A stretch of DNA of 64,000 nucleotides from Taeniopygia guttata (taxonomy: Eukaryota; Chordata; Aves; Passeriformes; Estrildidae). Within the stretch, counting starts at the first letter, position 1. Each line of letters starts with the position of its first letter. Under the pieces are notes generated by a model. The model saw only the letters and a program-made list of their open reading frames with translations, was not told the DNA's origin and ran no database searches. Made by a program: the position numbers and the translations under genes. Of this stretch, positions 11,685-24,200 are shown piece by piece. The DNA lies in NCBI RefSeq assembly GCF_048771995.1, contig NC_133027.1:12210001-12274000 (forward strand). The letters are read 5' to 3'.

Positions 11685-12775
11685 CAGCCGAGGGCCGGTG
11701 GCCTGGCTCAGCATCCCACTCTTGTGCCGGCTGCCCTGCGACTCCTGGCAAAGGTCAGCAGTGTGTGCAGCACTCTGGGCACCGGGGCAGGGAGCCGGGC
11801 TGCTCGGCAGGCTGGAGCACAGGGCAGCGTCCTTCAGGCACGGCGCTTGTGCCAGGGGACCATGGGCCAGCGGGAGGCAGGGACAGCTTGTCAGCTCACG
11901 GCTGCAGGAGCCAGTGCCTCACACAGCTCTGGGAGGCAGCGCCTGCACTTCTGCACTGAGCCACAGCAAAGCTGTGACCTGCAGAGTGCTTTGCAGAAAT
12001 ATTCAGGGCCAGCAGGCCGGCCTGCTTCGTGCTCTCTGGCACACAGCAAGAGCTGTGCCATGCCACAGCTTGGAGCTGCTGGGAGAGAGGGAATCGGGGA
12101 TGCGCCTGAGGGTTTTGCTTGAGTTGTGAACTGATTTGGAAGAGAGCAGAAATATTTCAGTAGGCAATCTGTGTTTTCTTCCTTAATTTCTCAAAGAAAG
12201 TCACAATGTGTTGCACACAGGTAGGGGGTATTGTCAAAGAAAGGCCTTATAAAATCAGGCCTTACTCTCCTAAAAATGAGCAGCTGGCCTGTTATGTCTT
12301 CTACGTACAGCTAGCTAAATTCCCATGTGGAAAATCATGACTGCAGTTAGCACAACAAGCTCTTGTGGTAAGAAAACTGCATCTGTAATAATCAGGAAAT
12401 CTGTCCAATGGGAGTCCACAAAGGAAAATTGTAAACACCTGAGTAAAAGAGAGAGTCTTAGCAAGTCCACACAAAAACACCTTCTAAGCAGTGAATTGTG
12501 TGGACAAGAAAAGAACCAGGCAATTGGAATTAAACATGAGGTCTGTGGAAACGGTATAAAAATTAGTTTTGTGAATAAAAAATTGGCTTTCTATGCATGA
12601 AAAAACTGAGTCCCAGCTGCTGTATTGACACAGCCATGTGGCTTCACTCAGCAAGAGCACTTGAAGGGTGTGTTGATGAAATGCTTGTGTTGATTCCCAG
12701 AACAGCAAGGAGAAATGTTAAGTGTATTCAATAGGGCTTAAGCTTGTGAATCCCTTTAGCTTTAACAGGCAGTGC
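11685..12775 (+). repeat. Duplicated segment D2, copy a (partner at 56250-57223)
   Basis: Nearly identical to 56320-56708 over 'ggcctggctcagcat' through 'gagctgctgggaga', then continuing with lower identity as 'gatttggaagagagcagaa'. Copy a carries about 425 bp (12215-12639) absent from copy b, and lacks the 56710-56992 insertion of copy b. It ends near a cctttag at about 12755, which in copy b is the acceptor of an exon-like open block. In copy a that block is not conserved. Confidence 0.7.
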
Positions 12776-12956
12776 TGAACCCTGTATTGCCCCACTGCAG
12801 TGCCTAATGTGTGCAAGTGCTATTTTAGCCTTGAGAATAAAGAGAGTGGTCCTGCTAAGAACGTAGCTGGAATGCATTCAAAGGGAAGATATGTTTTTAA
12901 GAGGCTCTTGACCAGCAAAGGAGAATTTGAGGAATGGAATAGTTCCCAAATGACTG

Positions 12957-13620
12957 TGTCAGGAACCGGAGTCATGTCCGAGGCCCTGCCATATTTGATC
13001 CGTGTTTGAGCAGGTTGACAAGACAATGAAGAAAAGTGTATTGTTTAATGGGTGGGAACAGGACCCTTGAAAGAGAAACAATGTATGGGTCAATCGGTGG
13101 GCAGTTAAGGTTTGAAAGGGGAGCAATGCATAATGGAGCCGTTGTTGGCATGGCCTTGGTATCTGGAGCCATCCTGGCCTCATCTCACATGCCAGCCATG
13201 TGTGAGCTGATGCTGTAACTGGGAAAATTCCACTCCTGAGCAGGAGGTATAAGGCCTGGTTCTGGGCTGGAGGGGTGAGAAGGATGAGATGCCCACCGTT
13301 TTGATCCAGGGCATGTCCTGGAAGTGCACTGCCTACCTGCCCCTGTCGCCGAACACCACACTCCATCTCCTTCTCCTGCTCAGCGGATTTTTGGGAATCC
13401 AGGGGTTGGTATTATTTGCTACTGCAACTAATGGAATACATTTGCTTGGCAAGCCCAGTTGTGTCTTAGATTCTTTTGTGCATGAGTCTCCTCCTGAACC
13501 TGTGGCAATGACCACCAGGGACCTACAGGATACTTCTACTCTGATGTCAATAAATTCTGAGAAATTATTTAAATATGTCAAATAATTTGGAGTAATGTTT
13601 AGCCTGTGAATTTCAGCAAA
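12957..13620 (+). mobile_element. Possible solo LTR (weak)
   Basis: The stretch has LTR-like order: TG start (tgtcaggaacc), a TATA-like box (aggtataaggcc, about 13246) and AATAAA (about 13549). No target duplication or clear CA end could be fixed. It may simply be unique sequence. Confidence 0.25.
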
Positions 13621-13744
13621 GTATTGAATATGTCTTAGTTCCATGGATACAAACTAATAAGTGAGATTGCTGGGTGTGCAGGTATTAGGGGAGTGATTCC
13701 CTATGCACCGAGTACTGAAATAAACAAATGCCTCCTTTCCAATC

Positions 13745-14319
13745 CTGAGCTGGCAGCAGGGAACAGGCCCTGCTCTGTAACTTTCATTTTGGCAACTTCT
13801 GTGAACAGGTAAGAAAGGTCAAAATGAAACCTCTCCCAGCTATTTGCCTCTCCTTTATCTTTTTAGGTGCCAGAACTCTGTGTCACACATGGCCTGGCTG
13901 TGTGCTGAGCAATGCAGCCCCCACAAAGCCCTTGGTTTCCCCACAAGTTGCCATGCCTTGTTCCCAGGTGTGCCCAGCTCTGGCAGGAGAAAGAGCCTGC
14001 AGCGCCGTGCCCTGCCCAGCCGGGGCTCTCTGGCACAGAGCAGCAGCAGCGCCAGCACCTTTCAATCTTCTCCTTCCTTATCTTCTCCTGGGACACAGAA
14101 GCCTCTGGAAATCAGCACCACCAGTCGTGTTCCCAGCTCGGAGCAGCTCCTGCTGGTGGGCAGGTGCTGCCAGTTTGACTGCTTCCAAAGGGGAATAAAG
14201 GCAGAGATGTACATCCTCAGGAGCCCTGGGCGTATCCAATAAATGTGCAGATATGTGGGAGATTTGTTAGGAATTGTTTCAGCTGTTATGCCAACAGTGC
14301 CTTCTCTCCTGGTTCTGTG
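13745..14319 (+). repeat. Duplicated segment D1, copy b
   Basis: Partner of 2155-2725, with the same donor-like gaacag|gtaaga (about 13809), acceptor (about 13866) and terminal AATAAA (14238-14243). A solo LTR interrupts its 3' end: the short 'tgcaatgctttgggcc' at about 14742 continues the homology to 'gaatgccttgggcc' at about 2719. Confidence 0.7.
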
Positions 14320-14738
14320 TGCTATAGATGAGTAATGTAACAGTTGGCTCTCACTGTTAAGAGGTAGATATTATGTGGATATAAAAATGTATAGTGATGT
14401 TATTGTAATATAGGCTCCCATAGTCCTATTTCCCCTCCCCCTTGCAATAGCCTTGGTAGTCAGGGCTTTTGGGGAGGGCCGGCTTGTGACCAGGAGGTGT
14501 GGTGTAACAACACCTGACCTCCAGTCAAGATGTAAGAAAGAAATCTCCACCAGTGGATGGCAAAACTTTGACAAAACTTTGGCGGGATGAAGGGTATAAA
14601 AGGCAGAGCAACCATTTGATAGATGAGCTGCTCTATGTAATGTTCATAGAGACTCCCAGTGCTGCAAGTTTTCCTTATTCAGTCCTTTGTTAAGATTTAA
14701 TAAACCTTTAAATTTTTAAAAGTGAGGGTTTTTTCTCA
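14320..14738 (+). mobile_element. Solo LTR upstream of the kinase gene
   Basis: An insertion relative to copy D1a. It starts with TG after 'ggttctgtg' and ends ...ttttctca. It contains a TATA box (gggtataaaaggc, about 14591) and AATAAA (about 14698) in the plus direction. Its promoter would therefore point at the first kinase-gene exon, about 470 bp downstream. Exact ends and target duplication are uncertain (possible tgtg). Confidence 0.65.
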
Positions 14739-15123
14739 GATGTGCAATGCTTTGGGCCATTTTCTTGGTCTGGTTTCCTTTGGTTGGGTCCCATCTGAGT
14801 GCTCAGTTCGGGTACAGGCTGTAGGTGCTTGGTGCACTCCTGGAGTTACTCTTGGATCCCTTGAACAACAGGGTTTGGCCCACGAGGGGAATTTGTGCTG
14901 CTTTGTGACAGAGGAGAACTTCCCCAGCTATTTTGCGTTTGCTGTACGGAAGGTTGGTTATTGCTCTGCCTAAATTCACAGGCCAATATAGAGTGCTTGC
15001 ATTGTGATGTCAGGGCATGGTTGCCATGTGGTCATGGTGGCATCAGAAGGTTGTCTTGGTGCACGGAAGGCTTCAGTGTCAGAGCAGCTCTAGGGCTCGC
15101 TCAGGGCAGGAGCATCTTCCTGC

Positions 15124-15168
15124 TTGAGGCGTTTGTCAGTGGGAGCTGCCCACTGACAAGAGCCTTGA
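15124..15168 (+). other. Long imperfect hairpin just upstream of exon 1
   Basis: A perfect 11-bp stem, ttgtcagtggg (15133-15143) with cccactgacaa (15149-15159), encloses a 5-nt loop. It extends outward through one mismatch to pair aggc (15127-15130) with gcct (15062+100, i.e. 15162-15165). It ends about 41 nt before the exon 1 ATG. Function unknown. Confidence 0.6.
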
Positions 15169-15208
15169 TTTTTCTGATGTTGGAGCAAATCTGCACAGCA
15201 GTGCTACA

Positions 15209-15287
15209 ATGATTGAGAAGGTTATTGCTGTAGGTATTGGAGTTTTCGGCGTTTGTTATTCCAGCTATTTCCTCACTAACCTGACAC
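15209..15287 (+). CDS. Kinase gene exon 1: hydrophobic N-terminus
   Basis: The ATG at 15209 has A at -3. It opens a 26-codon stretch whose residues 5-20 are almost all hydrophobic or small (Val-Ile-Ala-Val-Gly-Ile-Gly...), like a signal anchor. It ends at a strong donor, cac|gtaagt (15288). The phase (one extra base) matches exon 2, which starts with two bases completing an Arg codon. An acceptor-like tgcacag lies just before (about 15198), so a 5' UTR exon may splice in here. Without splicing the reading stops three codons later. Confidence 0.5.
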
Positions 15288-18200
15288 GTAAGTAGAGGTT
15301 TTCCCTGGGTGTACCCGAACGTGGCTTTTGTATGTCTTCCTGCTCTTTCTTAGTGCCTGAGTTATTTTGAAACAGAAAGAGCACTAGCGTGCCACTGGTT
15401 TGGTAAAGCTCCTGTCAAGGAGTTCAGCTACAAGGGGATTTCTGTAGCCACAGGGCAGCATTTGCAAGGGAACCTGCAGGGGTTCTGTTCCCTCCACAGG
15501 AGAGTCTGAGGCAGCAGAGTCTGTCATTTCCTCAGTTTGCTGGGACAAGCAAGACAGCTTTGAAAACGTAAACTGGAGACCTTCTTGGAAGGCCTTCTAA
15601 CAACTCTGCAGTATTTCCCAGAATTCAGGGAAAGCTTCTTTCTTTCTACATTTTGTCATGAAAGGATTTGACTGTCTAACTTGACCCTTGACTGAGTGTT
15701 AAAATAGTGATTCCCTTTGCAAGGAAGTACAAACTCCAAAGCAGTGAGTGTCTGCTCCTGGACCCTGGAGCTGCTGCTGTGCTGTGTCACAATAGAGCTG
15801 CCACATCATAGTGGAATTTTGGGGCAGCTTTTCTGGGCAACTGTTTCCAGCAAGTTAATGAGAAATTGTGCATGCAACCAATTTAAAAAAAAAAAACAAA
15901 CGTACTGTAAGGAGAGGATTTTAAAAAGATGTGTTATGTGTTTGGTAGAACAGGAGCATTGAGTGTTAGAGAACAATTTGCATTTTCTTGGTCATGTTTG
16001 TATCCATTTAATGGCTAAACAGGCCAAAGGGTAGGCACGCCCAAGACAATTATCTGGATCTCTTGCTGGTTGTGTGAATGAAATGTGTCTCCTGGAGGGA
16101 TGTGGTGAAACGGAAAATACTCTCTGTTTGCGGTGATTGTTCTGTGGGATTCACCAGCCCAGGCAATTTTCTCACAGCGTCTGGTTCCTTTTCCCTTGCC
16201 CACTACAGGTCACCTGATGAATGTAATCAGCGGTGCTGGTCCTAAGGTGAGTGAGAAAGGAACATTTCAGGTTTGTGCTGTTTAGCAATTGTAGAATAAG
16301 CTGTGTGCTTAGCCAGAACCAGTAGGCTGTAGAGGGCCGGGCACGGAGGCTGGAAGAAAATCCATTTTCATGCCTTCAACAACAAATACAAAGGCATAGC
16401 TGGATATTTCCTAATTTCCAACTCAGAGCCTTGAAGACCTACAAACTCAGTTTTGCAGAGAGAACATTGCTTGATGACACCAGACAAGGATGAATACTTA
16501 AGAGAGAGCAACTTCCTGCAGAGTTGAATAAGCCCATTTTAATTGAAGTCACAGCAACTTAGATTTCTATCCCTATAAAACTTCATGATACTTCCTTAGA
16601 AGATGTGGTTGTAGAATTAGAAGGACAATTTAATGCTGTATTTGCAGTAGAACAGGCAACTTTGTGGCCGGGACGCTGTGTGGGCCAAAAGGACCCAGGG
16701 GTGCCGGCCAAGAGCAGCTGAAGGTGGGCCAGTGCCTGGCCAGGTGGCCAAGAAGGCCAAGGGCACCCTGGCCCGTGTCATCAGCAGTGGGGCAGCAGGA
16801 GCAGGGCAGTGACCGTCCCCCTGGGCTGGGCAGCGCTGCGGCCATAGCTGGGAGTGCTGTGTCCACTTTCTGCCCGATCGGTCTGCGTCTCACAGAACAG
16901 GATGGGACCCGGACTGGCTGCAGAGTTAGGATTTATTATGTCTGTATCATACAAGCAAAAAGCAAGAGACACAGAGAAACGAACATCCATGCAAATCTAG
17001 ATCAAAGACAAGATGGCAGTTTATGCAAAGCCTTTTTCTACATATTCTTTGAACCAATAGCATAAAAGAAAAGTGCAGAGTCATTATACTCTAACCAGTA
17101 AGAAAAGGACCTATGTGGGTTTAACATTAACAGAAGGACTTCTATGAACCTCAAACAATATACAATAATTCATTATATAAGATTGAAACTTCTTCTATTT
17201 TTGCAAAGCATATATCTAGGACTTTTGACATCTCAAACTATCACTAAGTTCTTGTTCTTTCTTGTTCCTTATGATAAATATAAATGTATTCACTTGGTTC
17301 TTCTTTTCCTAGCTTCCCAGGAGAAGGTTTTGAAATTTCCCAGCCTTTTTCAGCTTTGTGTCTACTTTCTGGGGCCTTTTTGCACTTTCTAAAGTTATTT
17401 ACCTTTTATATATTCCTACAATTCCCCCACTCTTTTTAAATAAACTATTTCTGACTCGTCACTTATTTATTACTTTGTGTTATATAGCTTCACTACTGCA
17501 TATATTTATTCATTTAGGAAAAAATTTATAAACTTTTTATATGAAGGTACTTTGTTTTAAGCTCTATAATTTTAAGTTAAAGCATTATTAATGTTGGGTA
17601 AAGTAAGGTTTAGTATCTGTATTAGGTTCTGATAAATTTTGGCATTTTTAAGGTCTCAATTTCAAGGTTTAATTTGTGAGTGACTTTAATTAGTTTTGGT
17701 GAGGTTTTGTGCATTGTTTGTAATTTTTCTTTTGTATTTTTCTTTTGGACAATAAAAACCTTTTTGATGAGTTTGTAATTTGTTGTGAATAATGAAGCGA
17801 ATAAGGAATTAATATTAATATTATAAAAACAAGATTTTACTTAACTTGTAAAGTTGTTTTGATTAAGGATTTAAGCTTTACTTACTGAATCAATTGTTTA
17901 ACTATGTTTCTTTATTTTTAATTGTAGATGTTAAGTTTTTGTATGTTTTTGTGAATGGATATAGAATGATTAGACAAATTTATATAACACATTCTTTTGA
18001 ATTCTTTACAACTCTGTTTATGTGTTAGAAAAGGAAATTAATGGTTGTTTGATTTTGGAGTTTGTTGGACACTGCTGACGTCAGTTCGCATGTTACTGAG
18101 TGCACTGGATGTGGTATTAGTTTGTTTATTTAGTTAATATTTAATCTTATCTATTTGTCTTAATGTTGTTTCTGAAGCAATTGTAGGTAAAAAGAAGCTT

Positions 18201-21200
18201 GTTGAAATATTTTGTGCTTTTTTTTAACAGACTGAAATTACTATTGTAATCTTTTGGGTATATATTAATAGATCTTTTTTCTTGTCTTTTTTGAAACTGT
18301 TTTAGTACTGGGTGTTATTACAGTGAGTGTGCTAATGTTACATGGTTTGTCTTTAGGGTATGATGGAATGTTTTGCTATGTTTTATTTCTACAAATGAAC
18401 TAATAACATTTTGGTAATTTCTGTGGATATTGGTTAACTTTAGATTTTTATCTACAGTGTATGAGTAATTGCACTAAAAACGTAAATTTTTATATTCATA
18501 GTAAGAGTGAATAACATTGTATTTTGGAGAATTATATTTTTGCTAATTGTTTCTTGAAAATGTGACACAGAAATTTATTGTTCAGGAGCTAAGGATCTTT
18601 AATTCTTGGGGTTCTGAACTTCTTTTGAGGAGTTGTTTGGTCTAGAGACTTTAATCCCTTGTGGGATTGTTTCTATTAGTAATTTCACTTGGTTTGTTAT
18701 TAAGTCACTTTTTTGTTAAAGGATCGTGTTATATAGGTATTGGCTAATTTTTTAGTGGTACACTAACTAACCAGGTTGAAAAAGGCTTTTTTGGATTTGA
18801 GTGAGACATACATTTGGTATCTGATCTTGTAGCTTTGGTTAATGTGACTTAGACATTTGGTTTTGGTTGTTGTATAGGAAAATTTGCGTTATAAAAAGTA
18901 AGCAAAGTTAGAAAACATAAAGTGAACTGATTTTCTTTCATATCTTTTTTGTTGAGTTACTCTTTGTTAAAAGAATTTTCTTTATATTTTAACTTTTAAA
19001 CTGCATTTTTTGGAGAGTTTAGAATGTTAATTTTTTAGAATCTAATGATAATAATAAATCCTTCTTTTTTATGTTTTTGTTAAAAGAGCTCAACGGAACA
19101 AGCTCTTTACACATTTATCATTATCATTAAATTGAAGTTTGCAGATTCTACAGGTGACATAGGAACACTAGGCATGACTTGTAGTCCCTGTTTAGCTTAG
19201 GTTTGTGTGTTTGCTCTTTGACTTTTGGGTTTGTTAGTGTGTTTTGGTGTGTTGTATGGTTTGACATTCTTTATTGGAATTCACTTTGCTTTTCTAGTAC
19301 TTGTAGAAATACAAGTATATTCTTTGCTTTAAGTTATTAATTGGAAAGGAAAATTGTTTCAAGGCTTTTTATTAAAACAGGAGGATTTTTTTTTTTAGTT
19401 TTGTTTGTGTGTTATTTGTAAAATGCTTAAAAGTTGGTGGATCTGGTTCTGCAAAAGAACTGTTTAAAAAATTTTTAACACATAAAGCTTTACTTAATTT
19501 TATCTGTGGCATTACTTCTGCTCCCCTCTTCTGTTGATCTAAATGTGTTTTAATGTGTGATGTGTCTTTTTAACAGTTGTTTGATTTGTGGGGGAGTGGG
19601 GAATACTAAAGGTGTGATGAACATTTTAATTTATTAGGAATGTTGCTACTTTTTGAGATAGATATGTGGGGCTATTGTTTTCTTTTCATTTCCTGGGGTA
19701 CACGTAATGAAGTAAATGTTTGTAAAAAATGTTGATAGGTACGATTACTTGTTCTCTTGTGTGGATAGAGGTAAAATCTGTACTTGATAGTGAATCTCCT
19801 GAAACCTGAATATTTTAAAATCTCTCAAAAGAAGGGTATTTAGATATGTTTGTTATAATTGTAGATTTTATAAACTTTGTGGATTAACAGTTGTTGTAGA
19901 AACAGGGGTTTGCACAAGCTGACAGTCAGGGTAACTCTAATGATAGCTTTAGCTTGGGATTTAGAGATACGAAACAAGTGTACAAGTGCTTGTGTATTTT
20001 GATGAAAAAAGGTATGACTCAATTTTGTGTACTCAAAAATGTTTAGTAATGTGTTTGAGATAACTATGGTCCGTTTATTTGTTCTTGTATTTCTTTTTGC
20101 TAAACATCTCGGTAAAGATGAATGAGCTTTAATATGAGAAATAAAATATAGGTTAGTTCTGTGTTGTAAAATTTTATAAAGACATGAAAGCTAGCAATAT
20201 AAATTATTATTACTAATATTTTTTAAAACTATTTTTTAACTTACATTAGTAACATAGGTAGAATCTGTAATTAAATTGAAAGGCTTTGAAAATAGCTGAA
20301 AAGCTTTAACAACAGCAGCTAGTTTAACTACTTGAGGAGAACTTTCTACTATTGGAATATTCGATTTCTAATTTTTTGTTGTTTGATTTAACTATACAGT
20401 TACTGATTTATGTGTTTTTCTTGACTTATTAGTGAAGAGCATTGTATTACTTAAAGGCCCTTCACTTAGCAAGGGCTTTTTTTGAAACTCAATTTTGTTT
20501 GTAATAATTTGTGACTTGGATAATGAATGGAACAAACACCTGAAAAACTTAACAATGCATTTTCCAAATCATCTGAATTTTGTAATGTCTAATCTAAATA
20601 ATCTGTATTTAAAGGTAAATATAGAACTGTAAAGTCTTTGCCTGTTAAGGTTAATAGTCTTGCTTTGACCTTAATTACAATTTGTGCTATTATCTCTAGG
20701 GTTGTAGAAACTGTTTTTGGAGACTTGTAGGGAAGAAAAACTTATTCTGCTATTAATAATGGACCTTTCTCAGATGGATCGCATTGGAAAATGAGGCTAT
20801 AAAGTTGTAGCTTCTGTCTCAAAGCAGTCAGGAAGAAAGGTTTCTTTGGAGCATAATGATGGGCTTGTCTTCTTTGGAAAGTTTTTGTGACTTGTTATGG
20901 TGAGTTGAGCTTCAGGTGTTAAAATCTTGGGAGATTTAATGTCAAAGTTTTCTCTCAGTAGATCAAAAAGCGGAGCAAGTTCATCATTGGTAATTTTCAA
21001 AATAGGTTTCATCTTGTTAATTTCTGTTAAAAGTTGCTGTAAATCTTGCAAAGTGTTGATGTTGACTTGAAGTTGTATCTTTTGGGGTGAAATTGTTTGT
21101 TTTGTTATCTTCTATCTTAGATATTTTTAGGGTGGGTTTCTTGTATCTTAGATGTAGAAATTCTAGTTCAGTCTTTTGGATCTCAGTAACAGCGCTGTCA

Positions 21201-24200
21201 CAAGTTTGTTTTATATTTGTCTGTGTTGGTGCTGCAATGAGTAGATCATCTATGTAGTGTAGAATCATGGATTGTGGATGCTTCTGTCAAGCTGTACACG
21301 GTACTTGTGTGACAAAATATTGTTAAATTGTTAGAGAATTCTTCATCCCTTGTGGTAAAGATTTCTAGTGATATCTTTGCATTGGCTTTCTTTGCTTGAT
21401 GACTGGAACTGAGAAGGCAAATCTTGGGGCATCTTCAGGATGAAGTGGTATGTTGAAGAAACAGTCTTTTATATCGATGATGATGAGAGGCCGGTTTCTA
21501 GGAATTATTGATAGAGAGGGACGTACAGCAGCTGTCTTCCTTTCAAGACTTGTAATAGTAATCATGGATTCACTTTCAAAACAAACAGTAGTTCTTCTGA
21601 TCCTTGTGAGTGTTCTCATAGGTGATATTAAGTGTTAGTTATGGGCTAAAACAGGAGAGAAATTACTGAGACATCTGCACCGTATCTGGTATGCCTGTAA
21701 CATAATTGTTCTACCACGATGAGTTAGGCCACAAGTCAGTTCTGGCTGGTTTAGAACATACTTCTAAGTATGTTCTACTTAGAAGACATGTAGCATTAGA
21801 GTAGAAAACACATCTGCATCACCTTGGTACACCGCTTGATTGGTTAACAAAGCATTTTGTTGAGTTACATTTTGTTTGATTATGTCTATAGTTAAAGCAA
21901 TTGTAAAAGCAAGAGGTTTCTTAGGTTGAATTACTGTTGGGGCTTTAAGGGGAAGAGCTAATAGTTTTAGTTTTCATTGCAGTTTACTGAAATGATAACT
22001 GGAAAAATTAATAGTCTAAGACTTGTATTGTTGTCTTTATCTATAATAATTAAAAATTCTTGTCTTTGTTGTGATTTGTTAATCAGACCTGTAGGTATAC
22101 ATTCATAACAGAAATTTTTCAAAAACCGTATTAATTTTGAGTTTGCTAACTCCAGTTTTGTCCTTGGAGGTAATAGGAAGCAACGTCTTGTGGTACTGGT
22201 GGTAAAGGTAGGTATTGTGTTTGGCTTTGAGGTCTCCTAGTGAAGGCTAAGGGGGAAAATTCCCTGGATTCTGGGTTGCTATTACTTGTTTCACCACGCG
22301 GTGGGTCGCGCTTTGCTTGGAGTTTAACGGTAGGGGATTACTATCTATATCGAATTTAGAATGACAATTTTTTGCATAATATTTCCCTTTTTGATATTGA
22401 GGACAAACAGAAGGTACTTCAGATTTTATTATTGGATCAGGGTAATTCTTTATCACATGACTAGGCTTCTCACATCTGAAGCAGGACTTTTTAGTAAAGG
22501 TTCATTGAACAGCAGCAAGAGTTTTTTCAATAAGTTTTGTTTGTTCTTCAATTGGTTTTTAAAATTTGTTTCTTAGTGAATAATGAGATTTAGTAATTTG
22601 CTCTCTAGGGACATTAGCTTGTACTGTAGCAAGATACTGTGGAGTGCTAATTTTACTGTAAGCTGAAAGCATTTGAGTAACAGTTGGAGGCTGTTTGGGT
22701 AATGTAGAAATAATTTTTTTGCAATCATCATTTGCATTTATAAATGCTAGGTTTTGGAGAATATAAGAATGAGCTGCTTTTTCAGGGCATTGTCTTTCCA
22801 TAGCTTGTATTACTTATCTAAAAATGTACCATATAATTCATTTGTTCTTTGTGTCATGGTCAAATATGCTTTAAGAGGAGTACTTGTTGATTTGACCAAA
22901 ATTAAAGTTTTTCTTGCATCTTGTTTAATATCTCTCAACACTGACCTAGGAAAAAAAATTGTGTTTCTAGTTTATCATATGACAGTTTGCTAGACAACTT
23001 ACCTTCTGAAAATTTTTCATATGTACTACTAACATATTTTTCCTTTAAAACCTTAATAGGTATCTTCTGCTGGAGTTCTCATAACATAAATTGTGAATTA
23101 GTTAAAATCAGACTTGCTACAACGCGACAATCAGTTGGCATGAGTTCATAAGACTAAAAAAACGCATAATTAAAATAAAGAGAGTTAATTCTGCTTTCCT
23201 TCAAACTTTGATTTCACTCTTCGATGTTATAATGTGAGAGTGATTAATACATAGGCCTACTATTATCCCTCCCATAAGAGACTGGCATGGCTAAAATTTC
23301 TTCATTTAAAAACTTAAAATCTCTTTTTTTTCCAAAAGATATTGCCCTATCTTTTTCTAATCAGACGTTGCTACACCATGTTCTGAACTAAGCAGATTAT
23401 TGTTGCAGCAACTGAGCTCTGAGAGAAATCTATCTTGGTTTCTAGACACAGTTCTGGGCTTTCTGCTCAAAGAAGTCTCAGCTTGGTTCCTTAGTAGTTT
23501 ATTACTATTGCAACTCTTGGTCTCAGCTTTATAAATTTTTAAATTTTCCTTAATGATTTAGATCCTGATTTTATGATCCTGATTTTGCTTATTATTTTAA
23601 AATTTCCCAACATTTCTCTAAAGTATGTCTACATTCTAAAGACTTCTTACACTTTAGAAAGTTTTTTACGCTTTTATATTCATAAACACTTGTGGGCCCC
23701 TCTGAAGCAGAAAGTCCTTGAGGGGCTGAAGCATGTGCAGAGAAGGACACAGGAGCTGGGGAAGGGTGTGGAGCGCAGGGCCAAGGAGGGGGGTGCTGAG
23801 GGAGTTTCAGCCTGGACAATGGGAGGCTGTTGAGAGACCTTCAGGCACACTTCCATAGATCCGTACATGACAGTGCTCACCACAAGTGCCAATTCCCTGC
23901 CAAACATACCCTCACTGCATCCCAGTGCTTTCGACGCTGGTATCGGAGAGACTCCCTGCTTATTGTTTGTTGTGTTTTTCTTTTGCTGGTTTAGTAGAGG
24001 AAAAGCCCTGTTGATTTTCTCATTATCCAACAAGCACAGATGCTTCTTCACAACGTTTCCTGCTCTTTTCCAGCACTGGATGAGATTCTGATCCAGTTGT
24101 AGGCTTTCATGTCTGCAGCAGCAATAGCAAAGGCATAGATGACTCTTTCTTACTTTTCCATTTCTAAGCTCTCAAAAGCTAAAAGCTCTGTCCTGCAGAT

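Larger units (their letters stand above)
16871..23688 (-). mobile_element. Decayed class II-like ERV in intron 2
   Basis: On the minus strand, from right to left: an LTR (23379-23688), a gag remnant, a pol remnant with reverse transcriptase, RNase H and integrase pieces, a polypurine tract (17421-17437) and an LTR (16871-17420). The two LTRs match only patchily (both begin near 'ggaatatataaaagg'/'tgaatataaaagcg'), so the insertion is old. Protein pieces resemble the better preserved ERV at 58-64 kb. It sits inside a CR1. Confidence 0.85.

Noticed and set aside
13824-14198. Signal-peptide-like start (Met-Lys-Pro-Leu-Pro-Ala-Ile-Cys-Leu) conserved in D1a and D1b
   Set aside because: The hydrophobic part is the pyrimidine tract of a splice acceptor, and several frames are equally open downstream.
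17438-19839. Possible env in the intron-2 ERV
   Set aside because: Too AT-rich and stop-filled for any motif, and the related element at 58-64 kb has none.
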